Shown here one piece after another: positions 1 to 6,958 of a stretch of DNA of 19,761 nucleotides. Both the position numbers and the translations under genes were made by a program. Source of the stretch: Fidelibacterota bacterium (GTDB lineage Bacteria > Fidelibacterota > Marinisomatia > Marinisomatales > UBA8229); the NCBI GenBank assembly GCA_003535775.1, contig DPYO01000180.1:1-19761 (forward strand). The letters are read 5' to 3'. The number at the start of each line of letters is the position of its first letter. Position 1 is the first letter of the stretch. Below the pieces are notes generated by a model. That model was given only the letters and a program-made list of their open reading frames with translations, did not search any database and was not told the origin of the DNA.

Positions 1-1
1 T

Positions 2-100
2 TTAAAAACTGTCTCAGGAGATATATATCTAATCGTTTCATTTTTTTTATTGATTATTTTCATCTTGAATTTCACTATAATTGGTATATTTTGGAAATAA
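2..100 (+). CDS. C-terminal end of an unidentified membrane protein (partial)
   Basis: An open frame enters from the left edge and stops at TAA (98-100), giving 32 residues. After a short polar start (LKTVSGD) comes one strongly hydrophobic stretch of about 20 residues (roughly IYLIVSFFLLIIFILNF), and the chain ends in FWK. This looks like the last transmembrane helix of an integral membrane protein. The family cannot be told from so little. It lies 33 bases upstream of the symporter gene on the same strand, so the two may be cotranscribed. Seen: the open frame and hydrophobicity. Inferred: that it is a real gene end rather than chance AT-rich reading. Confidence 0.5.
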   Translation, partial: LKTVSGDIYLIVSFFLLIIFILNFTIIGIFWK

Positions 101-133
101 ATAGGTAAAAAAATAATTAATGTGTAATCAATA

Positions 134-1501
134 ATGAATTTTATAGAATTCTTAGATAAAGCTATGGTTGAATTCTCCGGATTTATGTGGGGGCCTCCTA
201 TTGTAATGCTTTTACTTGGTGGGGGATTATTTTTTACCGCTTATTGTCGCTTTATACCATTTCGTTATATCGGACATTCCATAGATATACTAAAAGGAAA
301 ATTTGACAAAGATGATGATCCAGGTCAGATAACACATTTTGAAGCGCTGTCGAGTGCCCTAGCCAGTACCGTAGGGATGGGAAATATTGCTGGCGTTGCT
401 ATAGCCCTTCATACAGGAGGCCCTGGTGCGATATTTTGGATGTGGATTACTGCGATTATTGGGATGAGCACAAAATTTTTTACCTGTACATTGGCTGTCC
501 AGTTTCGTGGTAATGATGATAGGGGTGAAGTACAAGGCGGCCCCATGTATTATATTGAAAAAGGGCTTGGTAAAAAATTTAAACCGTTAGCTATCTTTTT
601 TAGTTTTGCTGGGATGTTTGCTAGTTTTACCTTTTTCCAGGCAAACCAATTGGTCCAGATAATTCGTGATTTTATTTTTATTCCTCAGGGAATTTTTTCT
701 AAAAACCAATTGCTAGGAGATGGTATTACGGGTGTAATAATTGCTTTTATTGTCGGATTTGTCATTTTTGGTGGAATAAAAAGAATAGCTAAGGTGGCTG
801 CTAGATTAGTGCCAGTTATGGTAATTATTTATATGGCTGCAGCTATAATTATATTGGTGTTAAATATTTATTCAATACCGGGGATAATATATAATATTTT
901 TTATGATGCCTTCACTGGCCAGGCGGTTGTAGGTGGAGCTGTTGGAACAATGATAATAACTGGTGTAAGGAGAGGATTATTTTCGAATGAGGCTGGTGCT
1001 GGTACTGAGGCATTGGCCCATGGGGCTGCTAAAACGTCTGAGCCCGTTAGAGAAGGATTGGTTGCAATGGTAGGTCCTTTTATTGATACGATTATTGTTT
1101 GTACAACTACCGCATTAGTTATTTTAATATCCGGACTAGACCTTACTGATAATAATGGTGTTACACTTACAGTTATGGCTTTTGAACAAGAATTAGGCAT
1201 AGCTGGACGTTTGTTATTATTCGTTGCTGTACTAACCTTTAGTTTATCAACAATGTTTGGCTATTCTTATTATGGTCGTAAGTGTACCGGTTATTTATTT
1301 GGTAGTCAATGGAAGCCATATTACAACTATATTTATATATTGGTAATAGTGATTGCATCTGTTTCTACCATTGATATAGCCATTAATTTTGTAGATAGTT
1401 GTTACGCTCTTATGGTTATACCAACTATGATAGGGACTATTTTATTATCACCAAAAGTTATGCAAGCAGCAAAAAAATATTTTGCAACACTAGAGCAATA
1501 A
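134..1501 (+). CDS. Sodium:alanine/glycine symporter (AGCS family)
   Basis: An inner-membrane carrier expected to import alanine or glycine together with Na+ (family knowledge; the substrate is not proven here). It has 455 residues, normal for AGCS, and many hydrophobic segments. The family signature is clear near residues 69-104: FEALSSALASTVGMGNIAG followed by GGPGAIFWMW. GGPMYY follows at 135-140. RRGLFSNEAGAGTEALAHGAA, around residues 280-300, is the other hallmark of the family. The ATG at 134 has no obvious Shine-Dalgarno sequence, as for several genes in this AT-rich window. The murQ gene starts 18 bases downstream, so amino-acid uptake and cell-wall sugar recycling may be transcribed together. 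Alanine is itself a product of peptidoglycan turnover, but that link is inference. Confidence 0.93.
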   Translation: MNFIEFLDKAMVEFSGFMWGPPIVMLLLGGGLFFTAYCRFIPFRYIGHSIDILKGKFDKDDDPGQITHFEALSSALASTVGMGNIAGVAIALHTGGPGAIFWMWITAIIGMSTKFFTCTLAVQFRGNDDRGEVQGGPMYYIEKGLGKKFKPLAIFFSFAGMFASFTFFQANQLVQIIRDFIFIPQGIFSKNQLLGDGITGVIIAFIVGFVIFGGIKRIAKVAARLVPVMVIIYMAAAIIILVLNIYSIPGIIYNIFYDAFTGQAVVGGAVGTMIITGVRRGLFSNEAGAGTEALAHGAAKTSEPVREGLVAMVGPFIDTIIVCTTTALVILISGLDLTDNNGVTLTVMAFEQELGIAGRLLLFVAVLTFSLSTMFGYSYYGRKCTGYLFGSQWKPYYNYIYILVIVIASVSTIDIAINFVDSCYALMVIPTMIGTILLSPKVMQAAKKYFATLEQ

Positions 1502-1519
1502 TTGTAATCACTTTTTTGA

Positions 1520-2437
1520 ATGATAAAAATAGTTAATCCTTCCGACAGAAAAAAGCTATCTACTGAACAACAAAATATCAATTCCCACCAAATTGATAAA
1601 TTACCTATTTCTGATATCCTTCATCTTATCAACAATGAAGATCAGATAATAGCTCAGAAAATTAATCAGGCTTTACCTCAGATTGAGAAAGCTGTCAATG
1701 TAGCTGAAGAAGTTATACGTTCAGGGGGAAAAATATTTTATATAGGCGCCGGAACCAGCGGAAGGCTTGGTGTATTGGATTCTACAGAAATGCCTCCTAC
1801 TTTTTCAGTTCCAAGAAAGTTATTCCAAGGAATTATTGCTGGTGGAAGGGAAGCATTAGTACGATCCATTGAAGGTGCGGAAGACAAACCTGAAGATGCA
1901 ATTACCGATCTAAAAAAAACAGGGTTCAAGAAAAATGATTTTCTTTTAGGAATTGCCAGCAGTGGCGCGACCCCTTATGTTATTTCAGCATTAGAATATG
2001 CAAAAAATATTGGCTCTAAAACTGCATATCTCATTTGTAATCCTAAACCATTGATTCCTGTGAAAGTGGATGTAATCATTTCTATTGATGTAGGGGCAGA
2101 AATCATTACCGGTTCAACACGTATGAAATCCGGCACAGCAACAAAGATGGTTTTAAATATGATTTCCACTACTGTTATGATTAGACTTGGAAAAGTATAC
2201 GGAAACTTAATGGTAGATCTTCAAGTGGTTAATAATAAACTACTTGATAGAGGATCAAGGATTATTGAGCAACTTACTGGCTTGAATTATGACTCTTCAA
2301 AAGAGAAACTCGGAGAAGCTGATGGATCTGTAAAAACAGCTGTTGTCATGACTTTAAAAAAATGCACAAAAAATGAAGCGGAGGAAATGATTGAAGATAA
2401 TGATGGATTGTTAAGAAAGATAATTGGTAATAAATGA
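1520..2437 (+). CDS. murQ: N-acetylmuramic acid 6-phosphate etherase
   Basis: Cytoplasmic enzyme that removes the D-lactyl ether from MurNAc-6-phosphate to give GlcNAc-6-phosphate, a step in recycling peptidoglycan sugars. The 305 residues match the family's usual length. The SIS-fold sugar-phosphate site is seen as YIGAGTSGRLGVLDSTE near 74-90, followed by MPPTF. Glu90 and Glu121 (in SIEGAED) fall 31 residues apart, as do the catalytic Glu83 and Glu114 of the E. coli enzyme. GSTRMKSGTATKMVLNMIS is the second conserved block. The N-terminal TEQQNINSHQIDKL matches the usual start, supporting ATG at 1520. Its stop overlaps the next gene (ATGA), implying coupled translation. No anhMurNAc kinase (anmK) gene is visible, so the source of MurNAc-6-P is unknown from this window. 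Confidence 0.96.
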   Translation: MIKIVNPSDRKKLSTEQQNINSHQIDKLPISDILHLINNEDQIIAQKINQALPQIEKAVNVAEEVIRSGGKIFYIGAGTSGRLGVLDSTEMPPTFSVPRKLFQGIIAGGREALVRSIEGAEDKPEDAITDLKKTGFKKNDFLLGIASSGATPYVISALEYAKNIGSKTAYLICNPKPLIPVKVDVIISIDVGAEIITGSTRMKSGTATKMVLNMISTTVMIRLGKVYGNLMVDLQVVNNKLLDRGSRIIEQLTGLNYDSSKEKLGEADGSVKTAVVMTLKKCTKNEAEEMIEDNDGLLRKIIGNK

Positions 2438-2739
2438 ATAGTCAATATTTTATAAATGGTAAAAAAATAACAATTGTTGATTCAAAAGATCAAGGTATCC
2501 CCGCAAATATCAAGACAGGCTATCTACCGAAGGGACAGTGGGTTATTATCAAAGATAGAAAGAGCCGAATTATAATGAAAGATGGCCAAATAATCAGGAA
2601 ACAGGGTAAAATAGTTAGTGATACCGTAGGCGCAAAAGCGGTCTGTTTGGGAACAACTGCATCTGTTTGCTCCAAAACAAAATTATTTCTTGAGGAATCA
2701 AATATAGCCGTTTTTTCTCTGGATCGAATTCAAAAATAA
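2434..2739 (+). CDS. Small protein of unknown function, overlapping murQ
   Basis: A 101-residue protein that I do not recognise with confidence. Its ATG overlaps the murQ stop codon (ATGA), which supports a real, translationally coupled gene. No signal peptide or transmembrane segment is apparent. It is basic in the middle (KDRKSRIIMKDGQIIRKQGK) and has two cysteines in the C-terminal half (CLGTTASVC). There is a faint resemblance to the C-terminal part of ApbE-type FAD:protein FMN transferases: YFINGKKITIVD near the start, then IVSDTVGAKAV. The catalytic His/Asp pattern is not preserved and there is an insert between the two blocks, so I do not assign that function. Either a lineage-specific accessory of MurQ or a degenerate domain is possible. 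Confidence 0.75.
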   Translation: MNSQYFINGKKITIVDSKDQGIPANIKTGYLPKGQWVIIKDRKSRIIMKDGQIIRKQGKIVSDTVGAKAVCLGTTASVCSKTKLFLEESNIAVFSLDRIQK

Positions 2740-2852
2740 CCTGATACGATTAATGTGAATATCTCAAAGCTGAGTTTGATAACTTATCTTTTTTATTATA
2801 ATGATAAAATCTTTTGAAACTTTGAGGCGTTTTTAATCTTAAACATATGGGT

Positions 2853-2876
2853 AAATACAAATCATATGCTGTATTT
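2853..2876 (+). repeat. AT-rich inverted repeat in the leader of the sugar-phosphate mutase gene
   Basis: AAATACA (2853-2859) and TGTATTT (2870-2876) can form a 7-bp stem with a 10-base loop. It lies within the 162-base gap 2740-2901 that separates murQ and its overlapping partner from the next gene group. Two CATATG hexamers (2844-2849 and 2863-2868) sit here as well. The arrangement could be an operator or a weak terminator, since the right arm runs into TTAA. In so AT-rich a gap it could also be chance. Confidence 0.3.
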
Positions 2877-2901
2877 TTAATTATCTTAGATAGGAAATAT
2901 T

Positions 2902-4275
2902 TTGGATATAAATAAATATATTTTTCGTGAGTATGATATTCGTGGTAAAGTTGCTGAAGATTTTCCACCGGATGTTGTTGAAGCTCTGGGGAAGGGATTT
3001 GCTACATATGTCAAGCGTAATGGTGGTATGGAGATCGCCCTGAGCGGGGATGTTCGGTTAACAACACCATCCCTTATTGAATATTTTAAAACGGGAGTTT
3101 TATCTACAGGGGTTGATGTAATTAACATTGGCATTGTTCCCACTCCCGTTAACTACTACAGCATGTTCAAACTGGATGTTGTGGGTGCCGTTCAAATCAC
3201 TGGAAGCCATAATCCCCCTGAATTCAACGGGTTTAAAATGTCTATGTTAAAAATGGCAGTTTACGGAGAAGCAATTCAGACAATACGAAAAATTATTGAA
3301 AAGGAAGATTTCGAGGAAGGCGAAGGCACTGAAGCGCGCTATAGTCTCCTTAAAGAATATGAGGATATGATTCTGAGTAAAATCACCGTAGAAAAACCAT
3401 TGAAAATTGCTATGGATTGCGGCAATGCAGCAGCAGCAATTAATGCACCTGCCATATTCAAAAAACTTCCCAACGTGGAATTAACGGAATTATTTTGTGA
3501 TATTGATGGCACATTTCCAAACCATCATCCGGATCCTACAGTAAAAGAAAATCTCAAGGATTTGATTGAATTGATGAAAAAAGGACAGCATGATATTGGA
3601 ATTGCCTTTGATGGTGATGGTGATCGAGTTGGAGTAATTGCTGAAAATGGAGAAATAGTTTGGTCAGATCAACTCATGTGTTTATTCCTACCAGAAATTA
3701 TACATGGCAATGATGAAGTTCTTTTTGATGTGAAATGTTCCCAGGCACTGGAAGAAGAGATTGTGAAGCATGGTGGCACGCCGGTAATGTGGAAAACTGG
3801 TCATTCACTTATCAAACAGAAAATGTCTGATCTTCAATGTAAATTTGGAGGGGAAATGAGTGGCCATATCTTTTTCGCAGATGATTATTTTGGTTATGAT
3901 GATGCCACTTATGTTGCTGCCCGGACTGTTCAGATGTTATCCAGGGTAAATAAAAAATTATCAGATCTTGTAAATAATCTACCAAAATATTATTCTACCC
4001 CTGAAATGAGGATGGCTTGCGAGTCAGATGAAGAAAAGTTTCGAATTGCAGAAGAGGCCGCTGACTATTTTAATATCAACTACGATTGCAGTACGATTGA
4101 TGGAGTCCGCATCAAATTTGGTGATGGGTGGGGTCTGATACGAGCATCAAATACTCAACCTGTGATCGTATGTAGATTTGAAGCCAACACCTTTAAGAGA
4201 ATGGAAGAGATCAAAGGTATTGTTTTAAACAAGTTGCAAAGCATAGGAAAAGTTGAGATTGAACCAGGACGCTGA
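2902..4275 (+). CDS. manB: Phosphomannomutase/phosphoglucomutase
   Basis: Cytoplasmic alpha-D-phosphohexomutase that interconverts the 6- and 1-phosphates of mannose or glucose, feeding GDP-mannose or UDP-glucose synthesis and hence surface polysaccharides. The 457 residues show all four family sites: the phospho-serine loop TGSHNP (Ser102), the metal loop DGDGDR (237-242), the sugar-specificity loop GEMSGH (317-322) and the phosphate-binding RASNTQP (414-420). GEMSGH with RASNTQP fits the AlgC/ManB type that accepts both sugars. The start is TTG at 2902 with AGGA six bases upstream; MDINKYIFREYDIRG is the normal N-terminus. The 3' end overlaps the next gene by 23 bases. A phosphoglucose/phosphomannose isomerase two genes downstream would supply mannose-6-P. 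The exact sugar preference is inferred. Confidence 0.92.
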   Translation: MDINKYIFREYDIRGKVAEDFPPDVVEALGKGFATYVKRNGGMEIALSGDVRLTTPSLIEYFKTGVLSTGVDVINIGIVPTPVNYYSMFKLDVVGAVQITGSHNPPEFNGFKMSMLKMAVYGEAIQTIRKIIEKEDFEEGEGTEARYSLLKEYEDMILSKITVEKPLKIAMDCGNAAAAINAPAIFKKLPNVELTELFCDIDGTFPNHHPDPTVKENLKDLIELMKKGQHDIGIAFDGDGDRVGVIAENGEIVWSDQLMCLFLPEIIHGNDEVLFDVKCSQALEEEIVKHGGTPVMWKTGHSLIKQKMSDLQCKFGGEMSGHIFFADDYFGYDDATYVAARTVQMLSRVNKKLSDLVNNLPKYYSTPEMRMACESDEEKFRIAEEAADYFNINYDCSTIDGVRIKFGDGWGLIRASNTQPVIVCRFEANTFKRMEEIKGIVLNKLQSIGKVEIEPGR

Positions 4276-5239
4276 TTTATTTTCGGATCAAATAAAATCT
4301 CTACGAGCTGAAATTGATGGAGCACTTTCCACAATTGATTTACCTTCTCGTCCGGAATACTTATACACACCTATTCGTTATACTCTGTTAGGTAGAGGAA
4401 AACGACTGCGTGCTATTTTGGTTCATCTCATCGGTGAAGCTCTTGGGGCAGATCGGGAAGACTTGATCAATGCAGCATTAGCGGTTGAACTCCTACATAG
4501 TTTTACCCTGGTTCATGACGATATTATGGATCAGGATAATATCCGTCATGGGCAGGATACTATCCATGAAAAATGGGACGAATCCACTGCAATTCTTTCT
4601 GGAGATGGTATTTATGTGGTATCCCAACTTGTTATTTCCAAGATCAAAACAAAAACACTTTCTGCGATTAAAGCATTCAACAAAGCAGCCTTGATAGTCT
4701 GTGAAGGACAAGCTTATGATAAGGCATTTGAAAACAATTATGATATTTCTCTAAGTGATTACTTTTTGATGATTGAAAAAAAGACAGCATGGCTTATTGG
4801 TCTTTGTGCTGAGTTGAGTGGTATTATAAGTGATCAAACTGAAGAAACAAATATCCAGCTAAGATCGTTTGGATTAAGCCTGGGCAGAGCATTTCAAATC
4901 CAGGATGATATCCTTGAAGTTTATGGAGATGTGGAAACTGTAGGAAAGAGTCTTGGGAGTGATTTGATTTCTGGAAAACAAACAATATTGACAGTGTTAG
5001 CTAGGGAAGAAAATCAAGAGGAGTGGTTATCCTCTTGGAAAAATATCAAAAAAATGGAAACTCAAACTGCTATTCTTCGTCTTCGGGATTATTTAAACAG
5101 AAAAAATATTATAGAAAAAGCATATAAATATGTGGAAGAATATGTGGATAAGGCCAGGGATAAACTGGATGTTATTCCCTTAAGCCACCGTGATAAATTA
5201 AAACAGTTCACGAATATAATTCTTAAGAGGGTAAAGTAA
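4253..5239 (+). CDS. Polyprenyl (geranylgeranyl-type) diphosphate synthase
   Basis: Condenses isopentenyl diphosphate with an allylic diphosphate to make a C15-C20 or longer isoprenoid precursor for quinones or carriers. Seen over 328 residues: GRGKRLRA (47-54), first Asp-rich motif DDIMDQD (89-95) followed by RHG, GKSLGSDLISGKQT (231-243), and the second Asp-rich motif FQIQDDILE (214-222). The first motif is DDxxD, without the two-residue insertion of typical bacterial FPP/GGPP synthases, and Phe84 sits five residues before it. That layout resembles archaeal type I GGPP synthases as I recall them. The last Asp of the second motif is Glu, and the usual RRG is RHG. TTG at 4253 is given as start; TTG at 4259 has a better-spaced AGGA (4245-4248) and is an equal candidate. 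The gene overlaps the mutase gene by 23 bases. Confidence 0.9.
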   Translation: MRLNQDADLFSDQIKSLRAEIDGALSTIDLPSRPEYLYTPIRYTLLGRGKRLRAILVHLIGEALGADREDLINAALAVELLHSFTLVHDDIMDQDNIRHGQDTIHEKWDESTAILSGDGIYVVSQLVISKIKTKTLSAIKAFNKAALIVCEGQAYDKAFENNYDISLSDYFLMIEKKTAWLIGLCAELSGIISDQTEETNIQLRSFGLSLGRAFQIQDDILEVYGDVETVGKSLGSDLISGKQTILTVLAREENQEEWLSSWKNIKKMETQTAILRLRDYLNRKNIIEKAYKYVEEYVDKARDKLDVIPLSHRDKLKQFTNIILKRVK

Positions 5240-5259
5240 TTATTCAAGAGGATACAAAG

Positions 5260-6300
5260 GTGGATAAACAAAATATAGACATAGATAATATGCACGGGGA
5301 TATCTATAATTTTTCAGAACAAGTTCGTCATGCTCTAGATATAGGCGGACAGATTACTTTAAAGAAACAAATTACTTCTTTGCAGAATGTAATAATTGTA
5401 GGAATGGGAGGTTCTGCCATCGGCGGGGATATTCTGTGCGCTCTTATTAAAGATGAATTGAAGATACCTGTAGTTGTTTCACGGCAATATTCAATTCCCA
5501 ATTGGGCGAATGAAAAAACATTAGTGATTTGCTCCTCCTATTCTGGGGATACAGAAGAGACTCTTTCAGCCTATGAAGATGCCCTGCAAAAAGGTACGGA
5601 GATTATTGGAATTACTACTGGTGGAGAATTGATGAAACGATTGGACAAGGAGAGGTTTGATTATATCAAAATACCAGGGGGGCTTCAGCCAAGGGCTGCC
5701 TTGGCCTATTCGTTTATTCCAATGCTATTTTTAATGCAAAAACTGGGATTGATAAGTGATCGGTTTTGCTGCAATCTGGAGTCACTAATTGATCTGCTCA
5801 ATGTAAAAAGAGAAGAATACGGGTCGGCTAGTGCCAAGAACCCTACCTATTCTCTTGCACAACAAATTTACACTAAAATACCAGTGATCTATGGAGAAGC
5901 TGATTCCACAAATATTATTGCTATGCGATGGAAAGGACAATTTTGCGAAAATGCCAAAATGCTTGCTTATCATAATGAATTACCTGAGTTAAATCATAAT
6001 GAGATTGTTGGTTGGGAAAATAATTCGGATTTGTTTGAATATATCGCATTGATTTGGATTAAAGATAGGTCTCACCATGACAGAGTTGGAATCCGTCAGG
6101 AAATAACCAAAACAATATTAAATAATTCAGCCATTTCGCAGTATACCGTGGAGGTTTTGGAAAAGAATCGAATGGTACGGTTTTTACATTTAATTCATTT
6201 TGGTGATTGGGTCAGTTACTGGTGTGCTATTGCTCATGAGACTGATCCATCGCCAGTAGTAAAGATTACTCAGCTGAAGAAAGAACTGAGTAAATTGTAA
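5260..6300 (+). CDS. Bifunctional phosphoglucose/phosphomannose isomerase
   Basis: Interconverts fructose-6-P with glucose-6-P and with mannose-6-P, linking glycolysis to mannose activation. The 346 residues follow the bifunctional PGI/PMI family first described in archaea such as Pyrobaculum and Aeropyrum (family knowledge). Motifs seen: GMGGSAIGGD (48-57), the sugar-phosphate loop SSYSGDTEET (92-101), GLQPRAALAY (141-150), ELPELNHNEIVGWEN carrying the expected catalytic Glu and His, and the C-terminal VVKITQLKKEL with the catalytic Lys. Translation starts with GTG at 5260, supported by AAGAGGA (5246-5252) seven bases upstream. It sits 20 bases after the prenyl synthase gene and two genes after the mutase whose substrate it makes, which supports an operon. 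This could be the cell's only glucose-6-P isomerase, but the window cannot show that. Confidence 0.92.
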   Translation: MDKQNIDIDNMHGDIYNFSEQVRHALDIGGQITLKKQITSLQNVIIVGMGGSAIGGDILCALIKDELKIPVVVSRQYSIPNWANEKTLVICSSYSGDTEETLSAYEDALQKGTEIIGITTGGELMKRLDKERFDYIKIPGGLQPRAALAYSFIPMLFLMQKLGLISDRFCCNLESLIDLLNVKREEYGSASAKNPTYSLAQQIYTKIPVIYGEADSTNIIAMRWKGQFCENAKMLAYHNELPELNHNEIVGWENNSDLFEYIALIWIKDRSHHDRVGIRQEITKTILNNSAISQYTVEVLEKNRMVRFLHLIHFGDWVSYWCAIAHETDPSPVVKITQLKKELSKL

Positions 6301-6419
6301 TTAATTATCATATGTCAGATAAATACATCAACAATTTTTAGACAAGAATATTTTGATGATAACTATCAAACGGGTAAAAAGGATTGTCAGTCAATCTGCC
6401 AACTGTTTAAATTGAAACT

Positions 6420-6956
6420 ATGATTCCCGTAACAGTTCATAAAATTACGTTTCATCCTCCAAGTAGGAGTTATGCAGTCATTTTAAAGGAAATTGATGAG
6501 GACCGAAGTCTTCCCGTAATTGTTGGGTCTTTTGAAGCTCAATCCATTGCTCTTGCGATGGAGAAGGCTGAAAGTCCCCGACCCTTAACCCACGATCTGA
6601 TAGGTTCTCTTATTCACGAAATTGAAAGTAAATTAATTGCTGTTAAAATTACCGACCTGATTGATGGCGTATTTTATGCTCGAATGGAATTAAAGGGGAA
6701 ATTAATTGGGAAGCGGTCACTGGATGCAAGGCCAAGTGATGCCATTGTTGTTGCATTGAGGCTGAGCGCACCGATTCTGGTTGATGAAATGGTTATGGGA
6801 GAAGTAGGAATTATAGAGGATATCGAGCATGATTTAAACGAAGTTTCTCAATCCATACAGAAGCATTTGGAAGATCAGTTATCAAAGGCAGTGGAAGTGG
6901 AAGATTATGAAAGAGCGGCGCTTCTCAGAGACAGAATCAAGGAGTTAAGTGGTTAA
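6420..6956 (+). CDS. Bifunctional nuclease family (DUF151) protein with C-terminal UVR motif
   Basis: A 178-residue two-part protein. The first ~140 residues are a DUF151/BFN domain: LPVIVGSFEAQSIALAME (31-48), PRPLTHDL (53-60) and SLDARPSDAIVVALRLSAPI (100-119) are its conserved blocks. Residues about 149-176 (LEDQLSKAVEVEDYERAALLRDRIKEL) form a UVR motif of the kind found in UvrB/UvrC and McsA, likely a helical hairpin for protein contact. DUF151 with a UVR tail is a known combination. A plant member was reported to have nuclease activity, but the bacterial role is not settled. The ATG at 6420 follows a 119-base gap, so it probably has its own promoter. It ends 2 bases from the stop of the opposing rnc gene. 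Confidence 0.93.
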   Translation: MIPVTVHKITFHPPSRSYAVILKEIDEDRSLPVIVGSFEAQSIALAMEKAESPRPLTHDLIGSLIHEIESKLIAVKITDLIDGVFYARMELKGKLIGKRSLDARPSDAIVVALRLSAPILVDEMVMGEVGIIEDIEHDLNEVSQSIQKHLEDQLSKAVEVEDYERAALLRDRIKELSG

Positions 6957-6958
6957 AT

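Noticed and set aside
2434..2739. Calling the small murQ-linked gene an ApbE-type FMN transferase
   Set aside because: Only two short stretches resemble ApbE, the catalytic pattern is missing and there is an insert of about 35 residues between them.
6382..6396. GATTG-TCAGT-CAATC hairpin followed by CTTTTT on the minus strand, as a possible stop for antisense transcripts
   Set aside because: A 5-bp AT-rich stem is too weak to call a terminator.
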